Position numbers and translations under genes: made by a program. From Clostridia bacterium (GTDB taxonomy: Bacteria > Bacillota > Clostridia > Oscillospirales > SIG627), in NCBI GenBank assembly GCA_017453605.1, contig JAFTEP010000328.1, positions 1 to 8,142 of the forward strand: 8,142 bases of DNA, given 5' to 3'. This document shows positions 1 through 6,940 of the stretch, one piece after another. How positions within the stretch are numbered: the first letter of the stretch is position 1; the number at the start of each line of letters is the position of its first letter. The notes below the pieces were generated by a model. It did no database searches, had not been told where the DNA came from, and saw nothing but the letters and a program-made list of their open reading frames with translations.

Positions 1-1
1 G

Positions 2-1255
2 GGTGAGGCGCTCCACGCGAAGAGACTGCCGTTTCTGAGAAACGTCATCACGGGCGGCTACAGACAGAAGGGCTGTCTCACCTGGGAGGAAGCCGTCCAG
101 CTCAGCTCCCGCGTGCCGCGCGAGGAGGGCAGGAGGATGGCGGACGCCGTCAGCGTCCACGACGTGTGCAATATGCAGTACACCTCGGGCACGACGGGCT
201 TCCCGAAGGGCGTCATGCTCACTCACTACAACATAGTCAACAACGGCAAGTGCATCGGAGACAGGATGGATCTTTCGACCGCCGACAGGATGATGGTGCA
301 GGTGCCGATGTTCCACTGCTTCGGAATGGTGCTCGCGATGACCGCCTCGATGACTCACGGCGCGACTCTGCAGCCCATCCCCTACTTCAACGCGAAGAGT
401 TCCCTCGCCTGCATCAACAGCGAGCACATCACCGCCTTCCACGGAGTGCCGACGATGTTCATCGCGATGCTCGAGCACCCGGATTTTCCCTCGACAGATT
501 TCTCGTATATGCGCACCGGCATCATGGCGGGAAGCCCCTGCCCGATCTCGGTGATGAAGGACGTCGTGGACAAGATGAACATGAAAGAAATCGTCATCGT
601 CTACGGTCAGACCGAGGCTTCCCCCGGCTGCACGATGAGCTCCACCGACGATCCGCTGGAAGTGAGGGTCGGCACGGTCGGCAGGGCGATGCCCGAGATC
701 GAGTGCAGGATAGTTGACCCCGAGACGGGAAAAGAGCTTCCCGACAACGTGACGGGAGAGTTCGTCGCGAGGGGCTACAACATAATGAAGGGCTACTACA
801 AGATGCCGCTCGCGACCGCCGCGGCGATAGACCCGGACGGCTGGCTCCACACGGGAGACCTCGCCTGCAGGACGCCCGAGGGCAACTACAGGATAACCGG
901 AAGACTGAAGGATATGATAATCCGCGGAGGCGAGAACATCTATCCGAAAGAGATAGAGGAATTCATCTACACTCATCCGAAGGTCAGCGACGTGCAGGTG
1001 ATCGGAGTGCCGGACGAGCAGTACGGCGAGGAGATCTGCGCTGAGGTCATCCTGAAAGAGGGAGAGACGATGACCGAAGACGAGATGAAGCAGTTCGTCC
1101 TCTCGCATATGGCAAAGCACAAGGTCCCCAGATACGTCATGTTCGTCAAGGAGTTCCCGATGAACGTCGCGGGAAAGATCTTAAAGTACAAAATGCGCGA
1201 ACAGGCCATCGAGACGCTCGGTCTGAAAAAAGCGGCGAGCGTCGTCACGGCGTGA
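2..1255 (+). CDS. AMP-forming acyl-CoA synthetase (class I adenylate-forming enzyme), 5'-truncated by window edge
   Basis: This enzyme activates a carboxylic acid, probably a fatty acid, to an acyl-adenylate and then an acyl-CoA thioester in the cytoplasm. The frame is open from base 2, so the GTG at 113 is not the true start; 417 residues are visible and, by comparison with family members of about 550 residues, roughly 120-140 N-terminal residues are missing. Core motifs are intact and in order: the phosphate-binding loop YTSGTTGFPKG (179-211), YGQTE (602-616), GWLHTGD (839-859), the hinge region RLKDMIIRGGENIYPKE (from 902), and the C-terminal catalytic lysine in NVAGKILK (Lys codon 1175-1177). 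The fold call is firm. The acyl chain is not determined; the overall look is of medium- or long-chain fatty-acyl-CoA ligases, but aryl or branched acids cannot be excluded. The amidohydrolase gene follows after 12 bases and is probably in the same transcript. Confidence 0.93.
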   Translation, partial: GEALHAKRLPFLRNVITGGYRQKGCLTWEEAVQLSSRVPREEGRRMADAVSVHDVCNMQYTSGTTGFPKGVMLTHYNIVNNGKCIGDRMDLSTADRMMVQVPMFHCFGMVLAMTASMTHGATLQPIPYFNAKSSLACINSEHITAFHGVPTMFIAMLEHPDFPSTDFSYMRTGIMAGSPCPISVMKDVVDKMNMKEIVIVYGQTEASPGCTMSSTDDPLEVRVGTVGRAMPEIECRIVDPETGKELPDNVTGEFVARGYNIMKGYYKMPLATAAAIDPDGWLHTGDLACRTPEGNYRITGRLKDMIIRGGENIYPKEIEEFIYTHPKVSDVQVIGVPDEQYGEEICAEVILKEGETMTEDEMKQFVLSHMAKHKVPRYVMFVKEFPMNVAGKILKYKMREQAIETLGLKKAASVVTA

Positions 1256-1267
1256 AACGGAGAAGAA

Positions 1268-2065
1268 ATGACAAAGATCATCGACTGCCACTGCCACGTT
1301 TATCCCGACAAGATCGCCCTTAAAGCGGCTGAGGCGATCGGCAGGTTCTACAGTATCGACATGGATATGGACGGCACCCTCGCAACGCTGAAGGCGGAGG
1401 CAAAAAAGGCGGGGATAACTCACTGCGTCGTCTTTTCCGTCGCGACGAAGCCCTCTCAGACGGACTCGATCAACTCGTTCATCGCGGACACCGTCGCGGC
1501 GTCCGGAGGAACGATGACAGGGCTGGGCACTCTCCACCCGGACAGTCCGGATCTGAAGGGCGACGTCGAGAGGATAATCTCGCTCGGTCTCAAAGGCGTG
1601 AAGCTGCATCCGGACATCCAGGGCTTCAAGATCGACGACTACAGATGCCTGAAGATATACGAGCTCTGCGAGGGCAGACTGCCCGTTTTACTTCACACGG
1701 GGGACAAAAGATACGACTATTCGAATCCGAACAGACTCAAGCCGGTCCTGGAGATCTTCAAGGGACTGACTGTCATCGGCGCCCATTTCGGCGGATGGAG
1801 CATCTGGGAGGAAGCGACAGAGGAGCTTTACGGCTACGAAAACCTTCTCGTGGACTGCTCGTCCTCTCTCTACGCCCTGACGCCCGAAAAGGCGACGGAA
1901 CTTGTCAGAAAATACGGCGCCGAAAAGGTCCTTTTCGGGATAGATTTCCCGATGTGGCGCCCGAAGGACGAGGTCGAAAGGTTCAACAAGCTCGATCTGA
2001 CGGATGAAGAAAGAGAACTGATCCTTCACAGGAACGCGGAGAAAGTGTTCTCCATACCCTCATAA
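1268..2065 (+). CDS. Metal-dependent amidohydrolase, amidohydrolase-2 (PF04909-like) family
   Basis: A 265-residue TIM-barrel hydrolase or decarboxylase of the amidohydrolase superfamily, close to the usual size for PF04909-type proteins. Visible metal and active-site landmarks are the N-terminal HxH motif in DCHCH (His8, His10) on strand 1, KLHPD (His114), LLHTG (His143), GAHFGG (His173) and FGIDFP (Asp226), followed by the typical C-terminal NAEKVF helix. This set supports a metal-dependent catalytic centre. Related members include hydrolases and non-oxidative decarboxylases (the ACMSD and gamma-resorcylate decarboxylase group), so the reaction cannot be named. There is no signal peptide, so it is cytoplasmic. 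The ATG at 1268 is preceded by GGAG (1259-1262) with a 5-base spacer. It lies 12 bases after the acyl-CoA synthetase stop, which suggests co-transcription, but a shared pathway is only inference. Confidence 0.88.
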   Translation: MTKIIDCHCHVYPDKIALKAAEAIGRFYSIDMDMDGTLATLKAEAKKAGITHCVVFSVATKPSQTDSINSFIADTVAASGGTMTGLGTLHPDSPDLKGDVERIISLGLKGVKLHPDIQGFKIDDYRCLKIYELCEGRLPVLLHTGDKRYDYSNPNRLKPVLEIFKGLTVIGAHFGGWSIWEEATEELYGYENLLVDCSSSLYALTPEKATELVRKYGAEKVLFGIDFPMWRPKDEVERFNKLDLTDEERELILHRNAEKVFSIPS

Positions 2066-2073
2066 ACAAGCCT

Positions 2074-2108
2074 TTCGCGTCGCCGGAATCTTTTTCCGGC
2101 GGCGCGAA
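2074..2108 (+). terminator. Strong hairpin, possible transcription terminator or attenuator
   Basis: Bases 2074-2088 pair with 2094-2108 in a 15-bp stem containing one G-U pair (2080/2102) and a 5-base loop TCTTT. The stem is GC-rich and starts 8 bases after the amidohydrolase stop codon, which fits a terminator for the upstream pair. It lacks the immediate U-tract of a canonical intrinsic terminator: bases 2109-2130 are mixed and GC-rich, and the nearest T-run is at 2131-2136. It may instead be an mRNA-stabilising 3' structure or a partial attenuator before the glycosidase genes. Confidence 0.55.
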
Positions 2109-2136
2109 GCCCGCCCGGACGGCAAAATACTTTTTT

Positions 2137-2142
2137 AAGGAG
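2137..2142 (+). promoter_or_regulatory. Ribosome binding site of the GH42-like gene
   Basis: AAGGAG, a near-consensus Shine-Dalgarno sequence, lies 6 bases before the ATG at 2149 and fixes that start. It is the strongest site in the window and is flanked by T-runs on both sides, so it should be accessible. Confidence 0.8.
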
Positions 2143-2148
2143 CTTTTT

Positions 2149-4251
2149 ATGGACGCGAGACTCGTGAAAGAAAACGGGACCGTGAAGATAAGCGTCAACG
2201 GCGAAACGCTCGATCCGATAGGATATATGACCTACAAGCCGGACGAAAAACGCTTCAGAAGTTTTGAAGAACTAAAAAACCGGATCGTGTTTTTCTCCGC
2301 GAACGCCACGGACAGAGGGATCAACGAGCTCGCCGGAGCGAGAGCTTTCGCGCCGAACTTTTTCAAGGCAAAAGGGGTTTATGACTTCAAAGAGGTCGAC
2401 GCAGTCCTCGAAGCGATCGCTCCCGGAGGAAAGGGAGCGTATATAATCCCGAGGGTATATCTTTCGGCGCCGCTCTGGTGGGCACGGGAAAATCCGGGCG
2501 AACTGAGCCGCACCTTCAGCGGCGAGAGCCCGGGAGAGTGCTACGCTTCACAAAAATGGAGAGAGGATATGCTCGGGGCGCTGAAAGCGCTGATCGACCA
2601 TATCGAAAGCTCCGTCTGGAAGGAAAGCGTGATAGGGTATCAAGTCGCCGCCGGATCGACCGAGGAATGGGGGCCGAGGAGCAGGAGACTGACGGGAGAC
2701 TATATAGACTATTCCGCGCCTCAGAAAAAAGCCTTTGAAGATTGGCTGAAAACAAAATACGGCGAAATAAAAAAGCTGAACGCGGCGTGGGGATCTTCGT
2801 ACTCATCGTTTGACGAAATAAACGTCCCGGCGCCCGCGAAGATGAGATTTTGTCTCAACGGAGCGCTGAGAGCTCTTCCCGCGGAACAGGACGCCGTGGA
2901 CTGCGCCCTCTTCTTATCAGAACTCAGCGCGGAAACGATAGAGCGGTTCTGCCGCGGGATAAAAGAACTCACCGGAGGCAGAGTGCTGACGGGATCGTTC
3001 TACGGCTATCTGCTATGGGCGACATCGGCGTCGAGCGGATTTTTCGCCCTCACGCGCCTTCTCGAAAGCCCTTACGTCGACTTTGTCTGCACGACGGGCT
3101 TCCACTGTCCCGCGGAGAGCGTGAGACTTCACGGAAAGCTGTTTTTCACCGAGGCGGACATCAGGACCTTTCTCTCGAAGCCTCCCGCGGAGTCCGTGCC
3201 GGAGATCGCCCCGGACAATTCGTACTATACCGGGGGTCTGTGGGTCGGTCCCGACAAAAAAAAGTCCGTCGGGGATATGCTGAGGCGTTCGGCGGAGTCC
3301 CTCACGAGACGAACGGGGTTGTGGTGGTTCGATATGTGGGGCGGCTGGTTCGACGACGGCGAGCTGATGGATATAATAAAGCTGCACTCCCGGCTCTTTT
3401 CTGTCCAGACGCCCGGTCCGATCCGCGCCGAAACGGCGCTGATCGTCGACGAGGAAGGGATCGCGCAGTTCGGGGATCAGCCCGGCTTCATAAAGTACGC
3501 GCTCAGGGGGATAAATACCGAGCTTTACAGATCGGGAGTGCCGTATGAAGTCTATACCGCGGAGGATATAAAAAACGAAGATTTTGACGCCGGAAGGTTT
3601 CGCCTCGTGTTCTTTGCCGGCGGATGCAGGCTCAACGACGGCGTAAAGAGAGCCGTGAACGAAAAACTGAAGCGCGGCGGCAAAACGCTGGTCTGGACCC
3701 ACTTCACCGGCCGGGACGACAAAGAACTCACGGGCTTCGAGACCGAATTCGACCCCGCGATGCCGGACGTGAGGATATGTTTTGACGGGAGGGTCTTTCC
3801 CGAATACGAGACGGCGTTCCGGCTGAAAAACTCCGCCGATCCCCTGATATGGCCGTCCGAGCCGGTCCCGTGCCCGAGGCTCAAAAACACCGACGGCGCG
3901 TATATACTCGCAAGGGTCTGCGAAAGCGGCGAGCCCGCCGCCGCGTGGCGGCAGTCCGACGGCTGGTCGAGCGTCTGCAGCGCGGCGCCGGGGCTTCCCT
4001 ACAGAGTGATAAGGGAGATCGCCGGGCTGAGCGGAGTCCACGTCTGGAGCCAGACCGGGGACGAAGTGTTCGCGGGAGGAAGATTTGTCGCTCTGCACGC
4101 TCTGAGCGCCGGAGAAAAGAGGCTGCACTTCCCGGACGGCCTCGAAGAGATCCGCGACGTGAGGACGGGAAAGTCGAAGCGCCTGAACGAGGTCTACGCG
4201 GATTTTGAAGCCGAAAAATTTGAAACGAGGATATTCGAGATAATCCGCTGA
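2149..4251 (+). CDS. GH42-like glycoside hydrolase (beta-galactosidase-type, clan GH-A fold)
   Basis: A 700-residue protein with three apparent parts: a catalytic TIM barrel (about residues 20-415), a domain resembling the GH42 trimerisation domain (about 425-560, including LIVDEEG, GVPYEVYTAEDI and KLKRGGKTLVWTHFTG), and a C-terminal beta domain (about 600-700, including FVALHALSAGEKRL). Barrel landmarks include PRVYLSAPLWW (101-111), which matches the GH42-type substrate region. The likely acid/base glutamate is in GSTEEW (Glu172 or Glu173), and a candidate nucleophile is Glu335 in FFTEADIRTF. Classical GH42 enzymes carry an Asn-Glu pair at the acid/base site, and this one does not, so it belongs to a divergent group and beta-galactosidase activity is not established. 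No signal peptide is visible; it is probably cytoplasmic and oligomeric, acting on imported oligosaccharides. It opens the run of four carbohydrate genes, with a strong Shine-Dalgarno sequence. Confidence 0.82.
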   Translation: MDARLVKENGTVKISVNGETLDPIGYMTYKPDEKRFRSFEELKNRIVFFSANATDRGINELAGARAFAPNFFKAKGVYDFKEVDAVLEAIAPGGKGAYIIPRVYLSAPLWWARENPGELSRTFSGESPGECYASQKWREDMLGALKALIDHIESSVWKESVIGYQVAAGSTEEWGPRSRRLTGDYIDYSAPQKKAFEDWLKTKYGEIKKLNAAWGSSYSSFDEINVPAPAKMRFCLNGALRALPAEQDAVDCALFLSELSAETIERFCRGIKELTGGRVLTGSFYGYLLWATSASSGFFALTRLLESPYVDFVCTTGFHCPAESVRLHGKLFFTEADIRTFLSKPPAESVPEIAPDNSYYTGGLWVGPDKKKSVGDMLRRSAESLTRRTGLWWFDMWGGWFDDGELMDIIKLHSRLFSVQTPGPIRAETALIVDEEGIAQFGDQPGFIKYALRGINTELYRSGVPYEVYTAEDIKNEDFDAGRFRLVFFAGGCRLNDGVKRAVNEKLKRGGKTLVWTHFTGRDDKELTGFETEFDPAMPDVRICFDGRVFPEYETAFRLKNSADPLIWPSEPVPCPRLKNTDGAYILARVCESGEPAAAWRQSDGWSSVCSAAPGLPYRVIREIAGLSGVHVWSQTGDEVFAGGRFVALHALSAGEKRLHFPDGLEEIRDVRTGKSKRLNEVYADFEAEKFETRIFEIIR

Positions 4252-4276
4252 AAAAAAGTCAGAGAGGAAAAGAAAG

Positions 4277-5377
4277 ATGAAAAAATACGATGTGGCGGCA
4301 TACGTCTGGCCGGCGTACACCGGGGACGAGATGCGCGCGAGGATCTTCTGGCCGGAGGGCATAGGAGAATGGCAGAGCGTGAAGAACGCCGAGCCGAAGG
4401 GAGACTACGTCTGGGGCAGGAAGCCGCTCTGGGGATACGTCAACGAGGCGGATCCCTACGTCATGGAGATGGAGATCGGGGCGGCCGTCGATCACGGAGT
4501 GAACGTGTTCATCTACGACTGGTACTGGTACGACGGCCGCCCGTTTCTGGAAAACTGCCTGAACGACGGCTTTCTGAAGGCGAAAAACCGTGAAAAAATG
4601 AAGTTTTATCTGATGTGGGCTAACCACGACGCGAACACGCTCTGGGACAAGCGCAATTCACGATACGGCACGACGGTCTGGTCGGGAAAAGTCACGCGTG
4701 AGCAGTTCGAAACCATCGGGAAGCGCTGGATCGAAAAATACTTTTCGGATCCCGGATACTACCGCATAGACAACAAGCCCGTGCTCTCGATCTACGATAT
4801 GTCAAACTTCATCACGGGTCTCGGAGGGATAGACGAAGCCAGAAGCGCACTCGAATGGCTGAACGGAGAGGCGGCGCGATCCGGGCTCGGCGGCGTCCAC
4901 TTCCAGGCGGTCAAATGGGGAGACGGCGCACTGAACGTCTCGGGAGTCGACGGATCTGAAAACAGAGCGCCGTTCAAAACCGTAATAGACGCCCTGCCGA
5001 TAGATTCCTTCACGAACTATCAGTTCGTCCACTTCACGGACGTGAACCGTGATTACGAAAAGATCGTTCCCGACGTACTGAAAGAATGGGAGAACGACTC
5101 GAAACTCAAAAAAACCTATTTCCCGCACGTTTCGATCGGCTGGGACAACAATCCGAGATACACCTTCTTCAAAGAGAAGATCACGAAAAACAATCCGCCG
5201 GAGGAGTTTGAAAAGCTGCTCAGAGCGGCAAGAGACTACATGGACTCTCACGGCGTCGGGCTCGTCACGATAAACAGCTGGAACGAATGGACCGAGACCA
5301 GCTACCTCGAGCCGGACAACATCAACGGATACGGATATCTGGAAGCGATAAAAAGAACGTTCGCGCAGATAAACTGA
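4277..5377 (+). CDS. Glycoside hydrolase family 99-like / WbsX-type protein
   Basis: A 366-residue protein with the hallmarks of the WbsX (PF14307-like, GH99-like) family: AAYVWPAY near the N-terminus, GVNVFIYDWYWYDG (74-87), LMWANHD (112-118), PVLSIYD (168-174), VSIGWDNNPR (285-294) and the C-terminal signature INSWNEWTETSYLEPD (332-347) followed by GYGYLEAI. The family takes the name WbsX from O-antigen loci, where members are often labelled glycosyltransferases, but the fold relates to GH99 endo-alpha-mannosidases. Acidic residues in NEWTE and LEPD are candidates for the active site. Placed between two glycosidase genes, this copy is more likely degradative, though no substrate can be assigned. 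There is no signal peptide or transmembrane segment. The start is supported by GAGG (4264-4267) 9 bases upstream; the gap from the GH42-like gene is 25 bases, consistent with one operon. Confidence 0.85.
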   Translation: MKKYDVAAYVWPAYTGDEMRARIFWPEGIGEWQSVKNAEPKGDYVWGRKPLWGYVNEADPYVMEMEIGAAVDHGVNVFIYDWYWYDGRPFLENCLNDGFLKAKNREKMKFYLMWANHDANTLWDKRNSRYGTTVWSGKVTREQFETIGKRWIEKYFSDPGYYRIDNKPVLSIYDMSNFITGLGGIDEARSALEWLNGEAARSGLGGVHFQAVKWGDGALNVSGVDGSENRAPFKTVIDALPIDSFTNYQFVHFTDVNRDYEKIVPDVLKEWENDSKLKKTYFPHVSIGWDNNPRYTFFKEKITKNNPPEEFEKLLRAARDYMDSHGVGLVTINSWNEWTETSYLEPDNINGYGYLEAIKRTFAQIN

Positions 5378-5392
5378 TTTTAAGATAAAAAT

Positions 5393-6844
5393 ATGAGGTA
5401 CGAGGTAAGCTTCAACGGGATCCCCGCGCAAATAAGCGATATAAGGGTCTCGGCGGCGCTGATAAACCGGGTGTGGGACGGAGAACAGCGCCCGGAAAGC
5501 CAAAGCGCCGGAGCCTGTTTTGCGAGCTTTCACGGGGATTATCCCGTGTCGGTCGAGATAAAACTCGCGGATCCCGCGCCCGCTTTTGAAATCAGACCCG
5601 GGATCCCCGGGCTCGCGATATCGAGGGACGGCGATACGGTCAGCGTCGTTTCGCAGGGACCGTGCCAATTCGTTCTGATCCCGGAGGGCGATCCGGGGGC
5701 CCTGCACGTCTTCCTGGATCCCGCTTTGAAAGAGCCGGAGGGAGACGTTATTTCCTTCGGGAAGGGCGAGCACTACGCCGGGCTGATAAGGCTCGGATCC
5801 GGACAGACTCTGTGGCTCGACGAGGGCGCCGCGGTGCACGGCGTTGTGTACGCCGAGAACGCCGAGGATATAAGGATCGCGGGATACGGGACGCTGGACG
5901 CCTCTCCTTACCGCAGAGGAAACGATCCGCATCCCGGAGGCGGAGAAATAATCGACGCGCTCAGGGATACGGGGCTTTCGGAAAACGATCTGAAGTATTA
6001 CGGTAATCTCGTGCTCCGGGGCTGCCGCGGCGTCACGGTGGAGGGAGTCGTGTTCACCGACGCCCCGATGTGGTCCGTAACGCTGAGAAACGGCTGTGAG
6101 AACGCGGTCTTCGACAGCGTGAAGATCGTGGGACAGTGGAGATACAACACAGACGGGATCGATATCTGCTCGTCGAAAAACGTGACGGTGAAAAACTCCT
6201 TCGTCAGATCCTTCGACGACTGTCTCGTAGTGAGGAACGCCTACCTTGACGGCGAATATCTGGACAGCGAAAACGTGAGATTTTCCAACTGCGTCCTCTG
6301 GTGCGACTGGGGGAAAAGCGTGGAGATATGGTGCTCGCAGAAGCCCGGCGCCATAAAAAACGTGACCGTGGAGGACTGTCATCTCATAAGGATCGCGGCG
6401 GTGGCGCTGAACGTCACCACCTGGTACGGAAGCGCCTCCTCCCTCATAGAAAACCTCGTATTCAAAAACGTCAGGATCTACGGCGAAAAGAGCTACCCGG
6501 AACCGGTCGTGGAAAAGCCCGGCGTACGGACGCCCGCGCCGCGCGTCGGCTTCATCCCCTACTCCGTGAGGATCACCGCGGAAAAGCTCGGAACGATGAA
6601 AGGACTGGGAACGCAGCTCTGCGAGGCGGTGGACGACTATTCCGGCTTCCGGATCAGATACCGCGGCATACTTTTTGAAAACGTGAGAACGGACGACGGG
6701 CGTCTGAGGACGGACGTGTGCTCGGTATCGGAAGACGTGCTCCGGATCGAGGATCTGAAAATCGTAAACAGCGACCCCGTTCTCCGCCCGAGAGTCGCGC
6801 CGCCTTCCCCGAGACCCGCGCGGATCCGGGACGGCGGAAAATGA
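5393..6844 (+). CDS. GH28-like right-handed beta-helix glycoside hydrolase
   Basis: A 483-residue protein: an N-terminal beta-rich domain (about 1-110) and a parallel beta-helix (about 125-460) with repeated short strands such as NAEDIRIAGYGTLD, GVTVEGVVF, NVTVKNSF and IKNVTVEDC. The region IRLGSGQTLWLDEGAAVHG (132-150) is typical of the GH28/GH49 fold just before the catalytic rungs. Polygalacturonase-type acidic residues are present in NTDGID (252-257, Asp254) and FDD (274-276, Asp275 and Asp276). The GHG histidine motif of true polygalacturonases is absent; that rung reads WGKSVEIW (306-313). Catalysis is plausible, but pectin specificity should not be assumed. The C-terminal ~20 residues are Pro/Arg-rich and probably disordered. 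No signal peptide is seen. The gene begins 15 bases after the GH99-like stop; an in-frame TAA at 5381-5383 rules out a longer start, and no clear Shine-Dalgarno sequence precedes the ATG. Confidence 0.83.
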   Translation: MRYEVSFNGIPAQISDIRVSAALINRVWDGEQRPESQSAGACFASFHGDYPVSVEIKLADPAPAFEIRPGIPGLAISRDGDTVSVVSQGPCQFVLIPEGDPGALHVFLDPALKEPEGDVISFGKGEHYAGLIRLGSGQTLWLDEGAAVHGVVYAENAEDIRIAGYGTLDASPYRRGNDPHPGGGEIIDALRDTGLSENDLKYYGNLVLRGCRGVTVEGVVFTDAPMWSVTLRNGCENAVFDSVKIVGQWRYNTDGIDICSSKNVTVKNSFVRSFDDCLVVRNAYLDGEYLDSENVRFSNCVLWCDWGKSVEIWCSQKPGAIKNVTVEDCHLIRIAAVALNVTTWYGSASSLIENLVFKNVRIYGEKSYPEPVVEKPGVRTPAPRVGFIPYSVRITAEKLGTMKGLGTQLCEAVDDYSGFRIRYRGILFENVRTDDGRLRTDVCSVSEDVLRIEDLKIVNSDPVLRPRVAPPSPRPARIRDGGK

Positions 6845-6921
6845 AAAACGCGGCTCCGACCGAGGCGGCGCCTCAGCCGGATCATACCGCCGGAGCGGCG
6901 GGAGACCGGGAAAGAAACTAA
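6841..6921 (+). CDS. Possible 26-residue mini-ORF overlapping the GH28-like stop (doubtful)
   Basis: An ATG at 6841 overlaps the TGA of the GH28-like gene in an ATGA arrangement, which could allow coupled translation. It runs 26 codons to a TAA at 6919-6921, 19 bases before the next gene. The peptide is rich in Ala, Pro and charged residues with no hydrophobic segment and matches no family I know. Only a weak GGCGG-like site lies upstream. It may be a real leader or coupling peptide, or simply spacer; without it the gap would be 96 bases with no other recognisable content. Confidence 0.22.
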   Translation: MKNAAPTEAAPQPDHTAGAAGDRERN

Positions 6922-6925
6922 GCCG

Positions 6926-6931
6926 AAGGAG
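6926..6931 (+). promoter_or_regulatory. Ribosome binding site of the final TIM-barrel gene
   Basis: AAGGAG with a 9-base spacer before the ATG at 6941. It decides this start and shows that the last gene can be translated independently of the upstream mini-ORF. Confidence 0.75.
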
Positions 6932-6940
6932 AATCAACCC

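Larger units (their letters stand above)
2066..2148 (+). other. Intergenic boundary between the synthetase/amidohydrolase pair and the glycosidase genes
   Basis: This is the longest non-coding stretch in the window. It holds a strong hairpin, a short GC-rich spacer, a six-T run (2131-2136) and the Shine-Dalgarno sequence of the next gene. I see no convincing -35/-10 pair and no clear operator, although the A/T-rich part near 2123-2136 leaves room for a weak promoter. Confidence 0.7.

Noticed and set aside
113..115. GTG at 113 as the start of the acyl-CoA synthetase
   Set aside because: The frame is open to the window edge with family-like sequence upstream, and the protein would lack much of the N-terminal domain.
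2120..2136. AAAATACTTTTTT as a -10 promoter element
   Set aside because: There is no matching -35 at the right distance; the A/T-rich stretch is too generic to call a promoter.
2418..2441. Seven-base inverted repeat CGCTCCC/GGGAGCG with an internal GGAGG
   Set aside because: It lies within the GH42-like coding region at an Ala-Pro-Gly-Gly-Lys-Gly-Ala stretch; there is no downstream start codon in a sensible frame and no T-run, so a regulatory role is not supported.
3013..4362. 449-codon open frame on the minus strand
   Set aside because: It is a codon-register shadow of the GH42-like gene with no family motif and no credible start context.
5593..5615. CCCGGG-rich near-palindrome
   Set aside because: It lies inside the GH28-like coding region, is short, and is explained by Pro/Gly codons in a GC-rich gene.
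4802..6937. 711-codon open frame on the minus strand
   Set aside because: It is in register with and opposite to two well-supported genes, crosses their intergenic gap, is rich in Arg, Val, Asp and Pro without recognisable motifs, and is explained by avoidance of TTA, CTA and TCA on the sense strand.
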